This document shows, one piece after another, positions 44,504-54,159 of a stretch of DNA of 64,000 nucleotides. Where the stretch lies: NCBI GenBank assembly GCA_002408085.1, contig DHQL01000016.1, forward strand, positions 113,044-177,043, read 5' to 3'. The first letter of the stretch is position 1, and each line of letters opens with the position of its first letter. The notes under the pieces were generated by a model, which saw only the letters and a list, made by a program, of their open reading frames with translations, ran no database searches and was not told where the DNA came from. The DNA comes from Spirochaeta sp. UBA5339. Its GTDB lineage: Bacteria > Spirochaetota > Spirochaetia > DSM-2461. A program made the position numbers and the translations under genes.

Positions 44504-46387
44504 TCAATTCTTTATTTGAGAGATCGTTGCTTTAATAAACTCAAACATAGGTTTGAATGTCTCAAAACACTCATCTTCAATAAAAGGAACTATCTCTTTT
44601 GCAAATTTTGTTTTTTGATTATCAGATATGAATGAAATAATCTTCCCTCCAGCTACTCTCTCAGTCTTAAAATACTTTTTTGCAATTTCTGAACTATAAA
44701 AGATATGTTCGATTTCGTAATGAGATTCTCCTTCAAAAGTTACCATTGTCTCTTCATCTTTAATAACTTGATTTTTGATCTCATCATTTTGAGTCAAGGG
44801 TAGTATCAGTGCATATGCATCTCCACTATCCCATTTTTTTACTTTACCTTTGTAGTAATCATCCTCAATCACATTACCATTAAGATCCTTCCATTGATTG
44901 TAAGCTTTATCTAAGTCAAAGAGGCCAAATACTGGAAACCCACTCATTTCCTTATGGATTTTTTCATCTGTTAATAACTGTTTGATAAAACCACAGTTAA
45001 AGGCATAAAAAGGAATAAAAGGAATATCTTCTTCATATAACTTATACCATGCCTCTTTTAATATTATTGGGTCGGTGTGTCCTTCAGTAAATAAAATGGG
45101 CTTATTCTCTATTTGAATAGTATTTATTATACTCAGGATCTGTTCTTCCTCAGGAATTTTAATCAAATTATTGCTTAGCTTTCTAATAGCTACTTTCTTC
45201 GGAATTCTATAAGATATTGTATGTTGTTTTGACTCACTATCAAAATAAGGGATTTTATCTTTTTCAACAGGTAGGATAGATGTCGCATTATGACTTGTCA
45301 TCAACATATGATGATTTTTGAAATCATCTTTCAACATTTTACAAAGATACTCTAAAGAGTCAAATTGCCACTCTGGATGAAGGAATGCATCAGGCTCATC
45401 CAAGAGACATAAACAATTTTTATCTTTGAAGAGTTCCAATAAGGCGTAAATATAAGTTTGCTGGAATTGCCCATCACTGAAATTAGAAAGGTTTAAATCT
45501 ATACCATCTTTCGTTTTATATACTATACTTATGTCTTTCAACATACTAATTGATTTTAAATTATCAAATTGTCGAAATAATTGTTGAATAGTTATATCAA
45601 AAAATTCTTTTTTTATCTTATCAATATCTAAATAGTGTACATATTCATCATCATCTGCTAAATACCCTTCAGTTCTAACGAGCTCTCCATCAATGAGAGA
45701 GATACATTTATTTAGCTTCAGAAGAAAATCTTTAGTTATACCCGCTGCCTTCCAATATCTTGAATCTTCATCATCTCCTGATGTTACATCGAAACTGGAT
45801 TTCCCTATTGCATAGTGGGGTCTTTTTAAAACTATCTTAATTTCAGTATCAATAGATTCTATACCTAATTTTTTAACCAGAAACTTTCTACTGGTATTTT
45901 CATTTGGTAGAAGTAGCATCATTGTCAGGAATAGACTGTTATACTCTGGACCAATTCCTATAATTTTTCTTGTTTCATCGAATTTTGCTGTTTTTATTCT
46001 ATCGATAAAACTATCATGATACTGATCAAGAAGGCCATTTATTATCGGATTATGTCCAGTGTAATATATGATAACATTATCTGGGAGGATCTCCTTGGGA
46101 ACTGTCTCGCTAATTTCTCCATCTATTAAGAGTTTTCCAGACTTAAAATCAATACGGACTTCTCTTTGATTTATTGTGTAATAGATTGAATAATCATAGA
46201 AAATAGAAATGTTAGGATTTTGTAATTCAAATAGATGTTGAAATATCTCGACAATGGATTCAAGGAAATTTGATTTACCAGAACCATTTTTCCCTACAAG
46301 AACTTCGACATGGCTATCTTCTGTAAACTCGAATTCAAAATCTTTTAAGTTTTTATATTCTCCAATTTTTACATAGTTCAATTTCAT
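44504..46387 (-). CDS. AAA/ABC-type ATPase with C-terminal TOPRIM-like domain (OLD/Rlo-like)
   Basis: 627 residues. Walker A GKNGSGKS is at 33-40; the signature NLSNFSDGQFQQT and Walker B CLCLLDEPDAFLHPEW follow; the H-loop is MLMTSHNATS. A TOPRIM-like end has FTEGHTDPI and VFGLFDLDKAYNQW. ATPase-TOPRIM chains of this type occur in OLD, Gabija and PARIS-like defence proteins and as restriction-linked genes. The ATG overlaps the hsdS stop (TGATG). Confidence 0.75.
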   Translation of the reverse strand: MKLNYVKIGEYKNLKDFEFEFTEDSHVEVLVGKNGSGKSNFLESIVEIFQHLFELQNPNISIFYDYSIYYTINQREVRIDFKSGKLLIDGEISETVPKEILPDNVIIYYTGHNPIINGLLDQYHDSFIDRIKTAKFDETRKIIGIGPEYNSLFLTMMLLLPNENTSRKFLVKKLGIESIDTEIKIVLKRPHYAIGKSSFDVTSGDDEDSRYWKAAGITKDFLLKLNKCISLIDGELVRTEGYLADDDEYVHYLDIDKIKKEFFDITIQQLFRQFDNLKSISMLKDISIVYKTKDGIDLNLSNFSDGQFQQTYIYALLELFKDKNCLCLLDEPDAFLHPEWQFDSLEYLCKMLKDDFKNHHMLMTSHNATSILPVEKDKIPYFDSESKQHTISYRIPKKVAIRKLSNNLIKIPEEEQILSIINTIQIENKPILFTEGHTDPIILKEAWYKLYEEDIPFIPFYAFNCGFIKQLLTDEKIHKEMSGFPVFGLFDLDKAYNQWKDLNGNVIEDDYYKGKVKKWDSGDAYALILPLTQNDEIKNQVIKDEETMVTFEGESHYEIEHIFYSSEIAKKYFKTERVAGGKIISFISDNQKTKFAKEIVPFIEDECFETFKPMFEFIKATISQIKN

Positions 46388-48000
46388 CAATTATTCTCCG
46401 AGAAAGTTCTTTTGATTATCGAGTTACAAATGTCAATTTTTATATTTGACATATTTATGATCTTTTGATTTAACTTATCGCAAATACTGTTGAGTTGATC
46501 GACTCTCTGGATTATTCTCTCTTGAGTTTGAATATCTGGAACTCTAATAGAAACATTTTCAACGACTTTCTTGCTAATCTTCGGCATAGTCCCCGAAGTC
46601 CCAGTCATTTTATCCCACATCTGTTTCCGACTTCCTGGTGATGCTAACGATAATGAGAAAAACCTTGGTAAGATATTTTCATTCACCCTTACTTTCATCA
46701 TAAGGTCAGGATAAATATAGTTGGGAAGATCATTTTCAATATGAAGATTACATCCTACATACTCAGCAGAGTTACCTCTTTGTATTAGAATATCATCTTT
46801 TTGAATCCAAAGGTGTGAATCTGAAGCAACTGATATGTCCACAGATTTTGACTCATCAATATTCAAGAACCCTTTTGTAGTCGCTCCAAGTTTCAAGACT
46901 CTATAGCCTGTCTCATATTTTTCCTCACGAGGTGACAATCCATTTCTTGGACCGAAAGAAACTAATTGAGAAACCTTATAGGACCTCACTTCGTTAGCTT
47001 CTGATACAAGTTTTCCCATCACGGCAAGCTGCAAGATGGTCTGCTTGAGAAGATTGATGCTTTCCTCGGTCGTGAACAGGATATCAAATTGATCGGTGAT
47101 TCGATTCCAGTTTTGCTCAAGCTCATCTGCATCCAGGCTCTGAGTCAGAGTTCCCAGAAGAGTCTCGACCAAGGTCTGGTGGGCATCAATATTCTCTTCG
47201 GTCTGCTGCTCAAGCTGATCACAGAGGGCCATTAGTTCATCTACTTTTTCGACAATACGATGTTGTTCATTGAGAGGAGGAACTACCACAACCAAGTTTT
47301 CTATATTGTCCTTCGAAACAGCAGCGAAGGTTGTACCTGTTGCATAAGATTCTAACGTGGGTCTAAAAGCACTCATTAGAATGGAGATGAAACGTGACGG
47401 GCTTTTGCATAGGGGCCGTAATGCTGCTAATCCTCTTCCGATACAACATTCTATATTTGATAAATTCGTTGGACCAACAGGTGCTCTAACAGATAAAAGA
47501 ATATCATTAGGATATGCGTATTTCGTAGGCACAGTACACCAATATCTTACCGTAGGATATTCGCTCCCGAAATCAGCTTTTCCTTGGAAAAAAGGCAAAC
47601 CATCACCCGATTGGTTGTAATATTTTGAAGCAGGGCTTTGCCCCATCTCTAAATAGATGAGTTTCCCTAACTGAACCCATTCCCAACCTCTCGGAGGTTC
47701 AAAGGGTATCACCTCACTACTAAACTCAGGTAAATCTTTCTGCTTCTTAATCTTCTTATCTTTAATCAACTGAGTTTTTTCAGCTGCAATTCTCTCCAAC
47801 AAAACAGATGCTGGTTCATCATTAGGATTCTGTGGAATAAGCTTTCCACGCACGGCCAACTCTAAAATCAATTCACGGAGCTTTTTAATCCCATAGAGAT
47901 CAAGCTTTTTACTACTACCTCTACCAACTCCATTTTTCTTCTGTACCGACGATGTCCAGATATCCAGGTTCTCCGTAATCAGTTCCGTTACATCATTCAT
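46387..48000 (-). CDS. hsdS: Type I restriction-modification specificity subunit
   Basis: 537 residues with two target-recognition domains (about 105-255 and 335-500) separated by long helices (LNEQHRIVEKVDELMALCDQLE and the matching TQERIIQRVDQLNSICDKL). The N-terminal 60 residues repeat the conserved KLRELILELAVRGKLI helix, echoed in LKQTILQLAVMGKLV. It decides the DNA sequence methylated and cut. The ATG overlaps the hsdM stop by one base. Confidence 0.92.
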   Translation of the reverse strand: MNDVTELITENLDIWTSSVQKKNGVGRGSSKKLDLYGIKKLRELILELAVRGKLIPQNPNDEPASVLLERIAAEKTQLIKDKKIKKQKDLPEFSSEVIPFEPPRGWEWVQLGKLIYLEMGQSPASKYYNQSGDGLPFFQGKADFGSEYPTVRYWCTVPTKYAYPNDILLSVRAPVGPTNLSNIECCIGRGLAALRPLCKSPSRFISILMSAFRPTLESYATGTTFAAVSKDNIENLVVVVPPLNEQHRIVEKVDELMALCDQLEQQTEENIDAHQTLVETLLGTLTQSLDADELEQNWNRITDQFDILFTTEESINLLKQTILQLAVMGKLVSEANEVRSYKVSQLVSFGPRNGLSPREEKYETGYRVLKLGATTKGFLNIDESKSVDISVASDSHLWIQKDDILIQRGNSAEYVGCNLHIENDLPNYIYPDLMMKVRVNENILPRFFSLSLASPGSRKQMWDKMTGTSGTMPKISKKVVENVSIRVPDIQTQERIIQRVDQLNSICDKLNQKIINMSNIKIDICNSIIKRTFSENN

Positions 48001-49466
48001 CAGTTAGCTCCTGATGTAAGAGCTTCTGCCAGGATGTTCTTCAACTGGTTTCTGATTCCAGATATTTCTTCCTGCTGCTGATGATACTTTTCAAGCAGTT
48101 CATCTGGGTCATGATTGATTACCTCTCCAACATGAGGATTCTTAATATCCAGGTTATAGTTCCGCTCAATGACCTCATCGATTGAAACCTTCCAAGCGTA
48201 TTTATTGGTTTCCCTGGAAGCAAAACCATCAGCCTCATTTCCCCACCAATCAATCTCAGATTTAAATTCCTCATACTTCATGGGATTCGTTTTACTGTAG
48301 TTCTTCATCCCTTCAGGATAAGGGTGCTCATAGTACCAAATCTCTTTTGTTGGCTTGCCCTTGGTAAAGAAGAGGAGGTTCGTCTTTATTCCTGTATATG
48401 GATTGAAGACTCCATTTGGAAGGCGGACAATTGTATGGAGGTTGCACTCCTCGGTAAGCATCTTTTTTATCTTGGTCTTAACACCTTCGCCGAAAAGGGT
48501 TCCGTCAGGAAGAACGACGGCTGCCCGACCACCGTCTTTAAGAACCTCAACCATGAGTTGAAGGAAAAGGTCGGCTGTTTCCCTTGTCTGGAACTCAGAA
48601 GGGAAGTTCTTTTCAATACCATCTTCCTCCTGGCCCCCAAAGGGTGGATTACTTGCGATAACATCAACATCCGATTCCCAATTTGATAAAGGTTTAGACA
48701 GTGTATTGTCATGCTTGATCTGGACTGGTACTTCAATTCCGTGAAGCAGCATATTCGTAACACATAAGAGGTGTGGTAACTGTTTCTTTTCATACCCCCA
48801 TATCTGCGTTTGTAGAATCTGATGGTCGGAGGCGGTCTTTACATACTTCTCTTTTACATGATCAAAAGAACAAGCCATAAAACCGCCAGTACCAATGGCT
48901 GGGTCCATGATTTTTTCACCCAATTGCGGATCAAGTTGATTAACCATGAACTGTGTTACGGCACGGGGGGTATAGAACTCTCCTGAATTTCCAGCACTTT
49001 GTAGATCCTTCAGAATCTGTTCATATATGTCTCCAAAGAGATGACGCTCTTCTGAATCATTAAAATCAATCTCATTGAGCTTATTGATCACCTGGCGAAG
49101 AAGAGTACCGTTCTTCATATAGTTGAATGCATCTGAGAAAGCTTCCTTAACCACATATCCACGGGGATTGCGGTCTATTGGTGCTACGATCTCCTTCAGG
49201 TCAACAAAGAGTTTGTTATTGATGAAGTCAAGAAGATCCTCTCCCGTGATTCCTTGAGCATCCTCGGCCCAATTCCTCCATAGATATTTCTCTGGGATTG
49301 GAGCCTGGTAAGATTCAAGTTCAAACTCCAAAGCCTCTTCTTGAGCATCAAAAATCTTCAGAAAAAGGAGCCAGGATAATTGCCCCAATCTTTGGGCATC
49401 TCCGTCTACTCCTGCATCTTTCCTCATTATGTCCTGGATGGACTTTATTACTGTACTTACTGACAT
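48000..49466 (-). CDS. hsdM: Type I DNA methyltransferase subunit HsdM
   Basis: 488 residues from the ATG at 49466. SAM-binding motif DPAIGTGGFM and catalytic NPPFGGQ identify an N6-adenine methyltransferase. Helical N-terminal partner domain (about 1-160) is complete. It follows hsdR and precedes hsdS. Confidence 0.95.
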   Translation of the reverse strand: MSVSTVIKSIQDIMRKDAGVDGDAQRLGQLSWLLFLKIFDAQEEALEFELESYQAPIPEKYLWRNWAEDAQGITGEDLLDFINNKLFVDLKEIVAPIDRNPRGYVVKEAFSDAFNYMKNGTLLRQVINKLNEIDFNDSEERHLFGDIYEQILKDLQSAGNSGEFYTPRAVTQFMVNQLDPQLGEKIMDPAIGTGGFMACSFDHVKEKYVKTASDHQILQTQIWGYEKKQLPHLLCVTNMLLHGIEVPVQIKHDNTLSKPLSNWESDVDVIASNPPFGGQEEDGIEKNFPSEFQTRETADLFLQLMVEVLKDGGRAAVVLPDGTLFGEGVKTKIKKMLTEECNLHTIVRLPNGVFNPYTGIKTNLLFFTKGKPTKEIWYYEHPYPEGMKNYSKTNPMKYEEFKSEIDWWGNEADGFASRETNKYAWKVSIDEVIERNYNLDIKNPHVGEVINHDPDELLEKYHQQQEEISGIRNQLKNILAEALTSGAN

Positions 49467-49486
49467 CAATATCTCTCTTTATCTTA

Positions 49487-51910
49487 TTATGCTAACAACT
49501 CTGGCTGATCATATATGGCCATCTCAAGCTCGACAAGAGCTTCATCATATTCCGCCTTTCCGCCAAAAGCTTTCTTTGCAATTACATGGGGCTTACCAAA
49601 CTGATCAAAGGGTTTCACCTTCAGAACATCCTTATCCTCGATTTCAAGGACTCCTGAGTCGGCGTACTTATCAAGCAGCGCATCAAGAACCTTCTGTGCT
49701 GTCTCGGAGTACTTTGTGAAATAGTTGCGCTTCTTCACATTGTTGGCTCTTTCTTTCCTGGTAAGGGGCGGACTATCAAAGACGACATGACAAATGAGAT
49801 CAAAGGGGTCCATATCCTTTCCAACTTCTTCTTCCAGAGCTTCCCATATGACACCTTCTGTTGCCAGCTCGTCTATAATGGCTTTCTTCTTATCAGCCTC
49901 TTGCCACTTCTTGGAGAAGTCGCTAAGGGTGGCAAACTGTTTAAGAATAGTCTTCCGTGTATAGTCTCTGAAGGATTCTGTAACCAGTTTGCCATCAGAG
50001 TCATAATATTGAACCCTCTCAGCTATTTTCTTAACCGTTACCCCTGAGACTCGATATTTGACAAAACGGGATTCATCAGAACCCCAATCCTCCTCTCCTG
50101 AATTAGGATTATCCCCATCATTCTCGGAAGGATTAAACTCTGGAGTAGGTTCGGCTACAGCTTCTTCACCATCCTCATTATCTGTATAGAAATCATCGGT
50201 AAAGGAATTGTCATCCAAATCTCCGATAGTCTCAGAATCAGTTTCCATGATTCTTTCAGGGATACCATCGAAGGCATCATCAGCAAATAACTCGGTAGCT
50301 TTCTTGAAGTCCAGGATTGTGAACCAGAGTTTGCCGTACCTATCATCTATCCTGGTTCCCCGTCCAATGATCTGCTTAAACTTGGTCATAGACTTTATGG
50401 TTTGATCAAGGACAACCAGTTTACATGTCTTGGCATCAACACCTGTAGTCATGAGTTCTGAAGTCGTGGCGATGACTGGATATGCTTTCTTAGGATTGAT
50501 GAAGTTATCCAACTGAGCTTTACCTATGGCATCATCACCTGTAATCTTCATCACATATTTTTCATTCTTCTGAACCTGTTCAGGATTCAAGTTAACCAAA
50601 GCACGTCTCATTCTTTCCGCATGATCAATGTCATTACAGAAGACGATAGTTTTACTCATCGGATCTGTTCGTTTCAGGAAGTCAGTTACGGTTTTGGCAA
50701 CCAACTCAGTTCTTTCATCAATGACCAGGTTCCTGTCGAAATCTTTCTGGTTATAGACTCGATCTTGAATAACTTCTCCGTTGTCATCAACTTGTTCTTT
50801 TGTCGGTCGCCACCCCTGAAGATCGACATCGATATCAACACGAACAACTTTATATGGAGCCAGGAATCCATCTTCAATTCCTTGCTTCAGAGAATAGGTA
50901 TAAACAGGTTCTCCAAGGTATGCAATATTTGAAACATATTCAGTTTCTTTAGGCGTCGCTGTCAGACCAATCTGAGTTGCAGAAGAAAAGTATTCCAGAA
51001 TCTCTCGCCAGGCACTATCTTCTGCTGCACTTCCTCGATGAACTTCGTCAATTAAAATCAAGTCAAAGAAATCTGGATCGACTTGTTTGAACGCTTTTTG
51101 ATGTTCTTCTGGACCTGTGAGAGCCTGGTAGAGAGCAAGATGTATTTCATATGCGGGATCAACAGTTCTTCCTGTGACCTTGGTCATTGCAGTTCCAAAG
51201 GGTTGGAAATCATTGATCCGAGTTTGATCAACCAGGACATTTCTATCGGCCAAAAATAGGATTCTCTTTTTCTGTCTGGCTTTCCATAATCTCCAAATGA
51301 TCTGAAAGGCGGTATAAGTTTTCCCAGTACCTGTAGCCATTACAAGTAAGATTCTATTCTGTCCTCGGGTAATTGCTTCTATGGTTTTGTTAATTGCCTG
51401 GAGTTGATAATAGCGGGGAGTTTTTCCACTTCCTTCATCGTAATAATCTTGGGTGATAATCGGTAACTGTTCATCGGTGTAACCCTTATATGAACAGAAT
51501 TTTTCCCAAAGTGTCGTTGGGGAGGGAAAGTCTTCAAGAGATATTTCTGTTTCAAGGGATGAAGGATTCGTCTTGTCATGAAAAATGAAGCCATCACCAT
51601 TTGTGGCAAAAGTGAAAGGTATATCCAACAGGTTTGCATAATCCAAACCTTGCTGCATGCCCTTTCCGATCTCATACCGATTAGCTTTTGCTTCTATTAC
51701 AGCCAATGGCATATTGGGCTTATGATACAATACAATGTCTGCGGATTTTACGGTCTTACGGATACCCATCTGACCACGGACAATGACCTTACCGTCTCGT
51801 AGTTTTACTTCTTCACGAACCTGGGTCATTAGATCCCAACCTGAATCTCTGATCGCTGGGATAATAAATTTAGTTATGATGTCTTTCTCTGATAACTTGC
51901 TCTTGTCCAT
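49487..51910 (-). CDS. hsdR: Type I restriction endonuclease subunit HsdR
   Basis: 807 residues from the ATG at 51910 (GGAA six bases upstream); ATGs at 51922 and 51949 are alternatives. N-terminal PD-(D/E)XK nuclease core with AVIEAKANRYEIGKGMQQ, then DEAD-type motor: LLVMATGTGKTYTAFQI, DRNVLVDQT, LILIDEVHRG, GLTATPKET and a helicase C domain with QIIGRGTRI. It translocates and cleaves unmodified DNA. First gene of the five-gene operon. Confidence 0.95.
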   Translation of the reverse strand: MDKSKLSEKDIITKFIIPAIRDSGWDLMTQVREEVKLRDGKVIVRGQMGIRKTVKSADIVLYHKPNMPLAVIEAKANRYEIGKGMQQGLDYANLLDIPFTFATNGDGFIFHDKTNPSSLETEISLEDFPSPTTLWEKFCSYKGYTDEQLPIITQDYYDEGSGKTPRYYQLQAINKTIEAITRGQNRILLVMATGTGKTYTAFQIIWRLWKARQKKRILFLADRNVLVDQTRINDFQPFGTAMTKVTGRTVDPAYEIHLALYQALTGPEEHQKAFKQVDPDFFDLILIDEVHRGSAAEDSAWREILEYFSSATQIGLTATPKETEYVSNIAYLGEPVYTYSLKQGIEDGFLAPYKVVRVDIDVDLQGWRPTKEQVDDNGEVIQDRVYNQKDFDRNLVIDERTELVAKTVTDFLKRTDPMSKTIVFCNDIDHAERMRRALVNLNPEQVQKNEKYVMKITGDDAIGKAQLDNFINPKKAYPVIATTSELMTTGVDAKTCKLVVLDQTIKSMTKFKQIIGRGTRIDDRYGKLWFTILDFKKATELFADDAFDGIPERIMETDSETIGDLDDNSFTDDFYTDNEDGEEAVAEPTPEFNPSENDGDNPNSGEEDWGSDESRFVKYRVSGVTVKKIAERVQYYDSDGKLVTESFRDYTRKTILKQFATLSDFSKKWQEADKKKAIIDELATEGVIWEALEEEVGKDMDPFDLICHVVFDSPPLTRKERANNVKKRNYFTKYSETAQKVLDALLDKYADSGVLEIEDKDVLKVKPFDQFGKPHVIAKKAFGGKAEYDEALVELEMAIYDQPELLA

Positions 51911-52059
51911 GCTGTGTTCCATAAGTTCAATATGATACTTATTGTACATCAGCAAAGAAGATTAGTCTTACGTTATTTTTGGTGATATATGATGGTTTCA
52001 GCCAGCGCCTTTATTTGTGTTTGTATTTTTAAGAATGTATTTATATAGTATCTATATTA

Positions 52060-52159
52060 GTTCACCACGTGAACACTTTTGGGGGTAAAGTGTTCATTAC
52101 ACGAACACCCCTGTTCATCAGATGAACACTTTTATAGAGGCTGTTCACTACATGAACAC
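52060..52159. repeat. Four phased GTTCA/TGAAC palindromes between hsdR and the membrane regulator gene
   Basis: GTTCACCACGTGAAC at 52060, GTGTTC-7-GAACAC at 52090, TGTTCAT-3-ATGAACA at 52112 and TGTTCA-5-TGAACA at 52142. Centres are about 32, 21 and 30 bases apart, i.e. near whole helical turns. They lie 150-250 bases before the hsdR start, a good place for a repressor array or an iteron-like site. Confidence 0.75.
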
Positions 52160-52164
52160 CATGG

Positions 52165-53130
52165 TCAGATTGCCTTCTTCAGGTGATGGTAAAGATCGAC
52201 ATAATTTTTGATCCCATTCTCCATCATCACAGGCTTAATATGACGCCGTATGGAGTTATTTATTGTCGCTCTCGACACACCCAATTTTTCTGCCAACTGA
52301 CTCTGACTTAGCAATTCTGCGTCACTTTTTTCCCGTGACGCCTGATGACGTACAATCTCCAAATGAATGCTCTTTGGGGAAACAGCTTTTGACTCAGGTG
52401 ACGCAGTCTCTGAGTCAGTTGACTCAGGGTGAATCACAGATGACTCAACCCCAGTAAGAGCCAGGCTTATTTCCACCAAGATCATGATAAGAGAAAAGAC
52501 AAGGATCTTCAGGGACTGGGCATCGATTGGGAATATGGATTCAAGTTCATCAAACATGTCCACTGGATCTACTACAACACTCTCCATAGAAGCCTCTGAG
52601 AGAGCCATCAGACGATCTTTCACAGCATTCTGATACATTTCCCAATATTGTTCTTTTGTCTCCTGTACGGCCTGTATCTGTGACACAAAAGTTTTTCCCG
52701 AGATTCCGTAACCTTCAGGATTACGGGCCAGATTTTCATTCAGAAGAATCACCGTCTGATCAAGAAGATCAATCTCCTTTTCCCAGTACGTCACCTCTGC
52801 GTCATGTGACTCAAGCTCTGCGTCAGATACGTCATCCCTTAAATCACTTGAGTCACCTTGAGCAGAAAGCAGAGTCATAACCAGTCCTGCTGACGCAATG
52901 ACGGATAGCAACGCTTTCAGTCCGTAAGAAGTGACGTAGACAAATTTCTTCTTCACATCAGACTGAATCTTATGAAGGTCTGAGAGTTTAGTCAGTTCAA
53001 AAATCAGAGCCAGAAGTGCCAAGGCAATCTTTGTCGGAAGAGAGTTGCCTATGATGATAAACATCATGACAGACATGTATGTAGAAACAGTAAAGAGGGA
53101 GAAGTGGAGGATTCGATCTGACTTTGACAT
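52165..53130 (-). CDS. Membrane protein with C-terminal helix-turn-helix
   Basis: 321 residues from the ATG at 53130, chosen for AGGAG six bases upstream. About four hydrophobic segments (roughly 10-50, 75-95, 205-225), a coiled-coil linker and a C-terminal helix-turn-helix QLAEKLGVSRATINNSIRRHIKP. A membrane-bound regulator or plasmid-partition-type anchor is conceivable. The gene contains 18 TGAC(T/G)(C/T) hexamers in two clusters. It is divergent from the XRE-type regulator, across repeats at 53144-53250. Confidence 0.6.
   Translation of the reverse strand: MSKSDRILHFSLFTVSTYMSVMMFIIIGNSLPTKIALALLALIFELTKLSDLHKIQSDVKKKFVYVTSYGLKALLSVIASAGLVMTLLSAQGDSSDLRDDVSDAELESHDAEVTYWEKEIDLLDQTVILLNENLARNPEGYGISGKTFVSQIQAVQETKEQYWEMYQNAVKDRLMALSEASMESVVVDPVDMFDELESIFPIDAQSLKILVFSLIMILVEISLALTGVESSVIHPESTDSETASPESKAVSPKSIHLEIVRHQASREKSDAELLSQSQLAEKLGVSRATINNSIRRHIKPVMMENGIKNYVDLYHHLKKAI
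52298..52937. repeat. Eighteen TGAC(T/G)(C/T) hexamers in two clusters inside one gene
   Basis: Cluster 1 (52298-52446): TGACTC at 52298, 52390, 52420, 52441; GAGTCA at 52412; GCGTCA at 52319; TGACGC at 52336 and 52399; TGACGT at 52346. Cluster 2 (52788-52937): ACGTCA at 52788 and 52829; GCGTCA at 52799 and 52820; TGACTC at 52807; GAGTCA at 52850 and 52872; TGACGC at 52891; TGACGT at 52932. They occur in both strands and in different reading frames, which codon choice alone does not explain. Confidence 0.7.
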
Positions 53131-53143
53131 TTGAGGCTCCTGT

Positions 53144-53250
53144 AAAGTGTCATAATTGATATTATTCATTCAAATAAAATATCACTATGTATATCTAAGA
53201 GTCAACAAAAGTGTCGTATTTGATATTTTGAGATTCCCTTTGAGTATCAA
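53144..53250. promoter_or_regulatory. Operator repeats between the divergent regulator genes
   Basis: AAAGTGTCATAATTGATATT at 53144 recurs as AAAGTGTCGTATTTGATATT at 53208 (18 of 20 bases equal). TTGATA at 53220 faces TATCAA at 53245. The XRE-type regulator encoded at 53270 is the natural ligand; autoregulation is inference. Confidence 0.65.
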
Positions 53251-53269
53251 TCGAGGCATAATATAGACT

Positions 53270-53596
53270 ATGGACTTTTGGGATCGGATTGCGCACAGTC
53301 TAAAAGCAGCAGATATGACTCAATACCAACTCGCAGAAGAGTGTGGTATTCCCCTGGCTACTTTCAACAAGTGGAAAAAAGGACGAGTTTATCCCAGAGC
53401 AGATATTGTTTTACGGATGTCTGAGATCCTGGATGTATCAATGGAGTACCTATTAACAGGTAAAGAATCAGATGACCCTGCTGTCGAGATTGTCCTCAAG
53501 TATCCAGATGTCAAAGAATTAGTTGAGCTGCTTGGTCAGTATCCTGATTATGCTCAAATTTTGAAGGCGTACCTGGAAGGGAAGATTGATGTATAA
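53270..53596 (+). CDS. XRE/Cro-CI-type transcription regulator
   Basis: 108 residues. The helix-turn-helix TQYQLAEECGIPLATFNKWKKG lies at about 17-40, then IVLRMSEILDVSMEYLLTG, the dimer-type linker, and a helical tail. It faces the membrane regulator gene across shared repeats, and may control both. The ATG at 53270 follows a weak -10-like sequence closely. Confidence 0.9.
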   Translation: MDFWDRIAHSLKAADMTQYQLAEECGIPLATFNKWKKGRVYPRADIVLRMSEILDVSMEYLLTGKESDDPAVEIVLKYPDVKELVELLGQYPDYAQILKAYLEGKIDV

Positions 53597-53622
53597 TCAA
53601 ACGTATATTTGAGGAAATTATC

Positions 53623-54159
53623 GTGCCTGGATTTAGTGAAAATCAAATAGAAATGAATGTCTCTGATTTCTGTTTAGGAATATACAATCACAATTTAGAC
53701 GTTGAGATTTGGAACCCTGTATTTAAATATATTGCTTCTCACTACGATACCCTTAAGTTTAATAAAGAAAAAATTCACTCCTTATGGACAGTCAATGGAG
53801 GACATCTAAGGCGCAAAATCGCAGACGATGACTTAGTTCTTTCTGTATTGATAAGATGTCTTCCAGGTTATGATGGTGAAAGTATGACTCTGTTCAGAGG
53901 AGAATGCAACTTCTTATATGAAGACAATAAAATAGGTTTTTGCTGGACACCAAAAATTGAAATCGCAAGAATGTTTGCAAGAGGCTTGAATTCTATTGAA
54001 TCGGGAGGAGTTTTATTGAAGGCTTATGCACCAGCAAAGGCAATTCTTACGGCCCCTAATGAACATAGTGCAGTAACATTAGATGAGCATGAATATACAT
54101 GTAATCCTAACTTACTTGAAAATATCACTGTAATTGAGAAATATGATAACAAGAAATGA
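53623..54159 (+). CDS. Putative ADP-ribosyltransferase-like protein
   Basis: 178 residues, GTG start at 53623 with GAGGAA upstream. A cluster matches the R-S/T-E class of ADP-ribosyltransferases: Arg92 in LFRGEC, Trp108-Thr109 in GFCWTP, then ARMFARG, and E155-H-E157 in LDEHEYTC. The family transfers ADP-ribose to proteins, RNA or DNA and is common in toxins and phage defence. The match is motif-level. It follows the XRE regulator by 26 bases. Confidence 0.55.
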   Translation: MPGFSENQIEMNVSDFCLGIYNHNLDVEIWNPVFKYIASHYDTLKFNKEKIHSLWTVNGGHLRRKIADDDLVLSVLIRCLPGYDGESMTLFRGECNFLYEDNKIGFCWTPKIEIARMFARGLNSIESGGVLLKAYAPAKAILTAPNEHSAVTLDEHEYTCNPNLLENITVIEKYDNKK

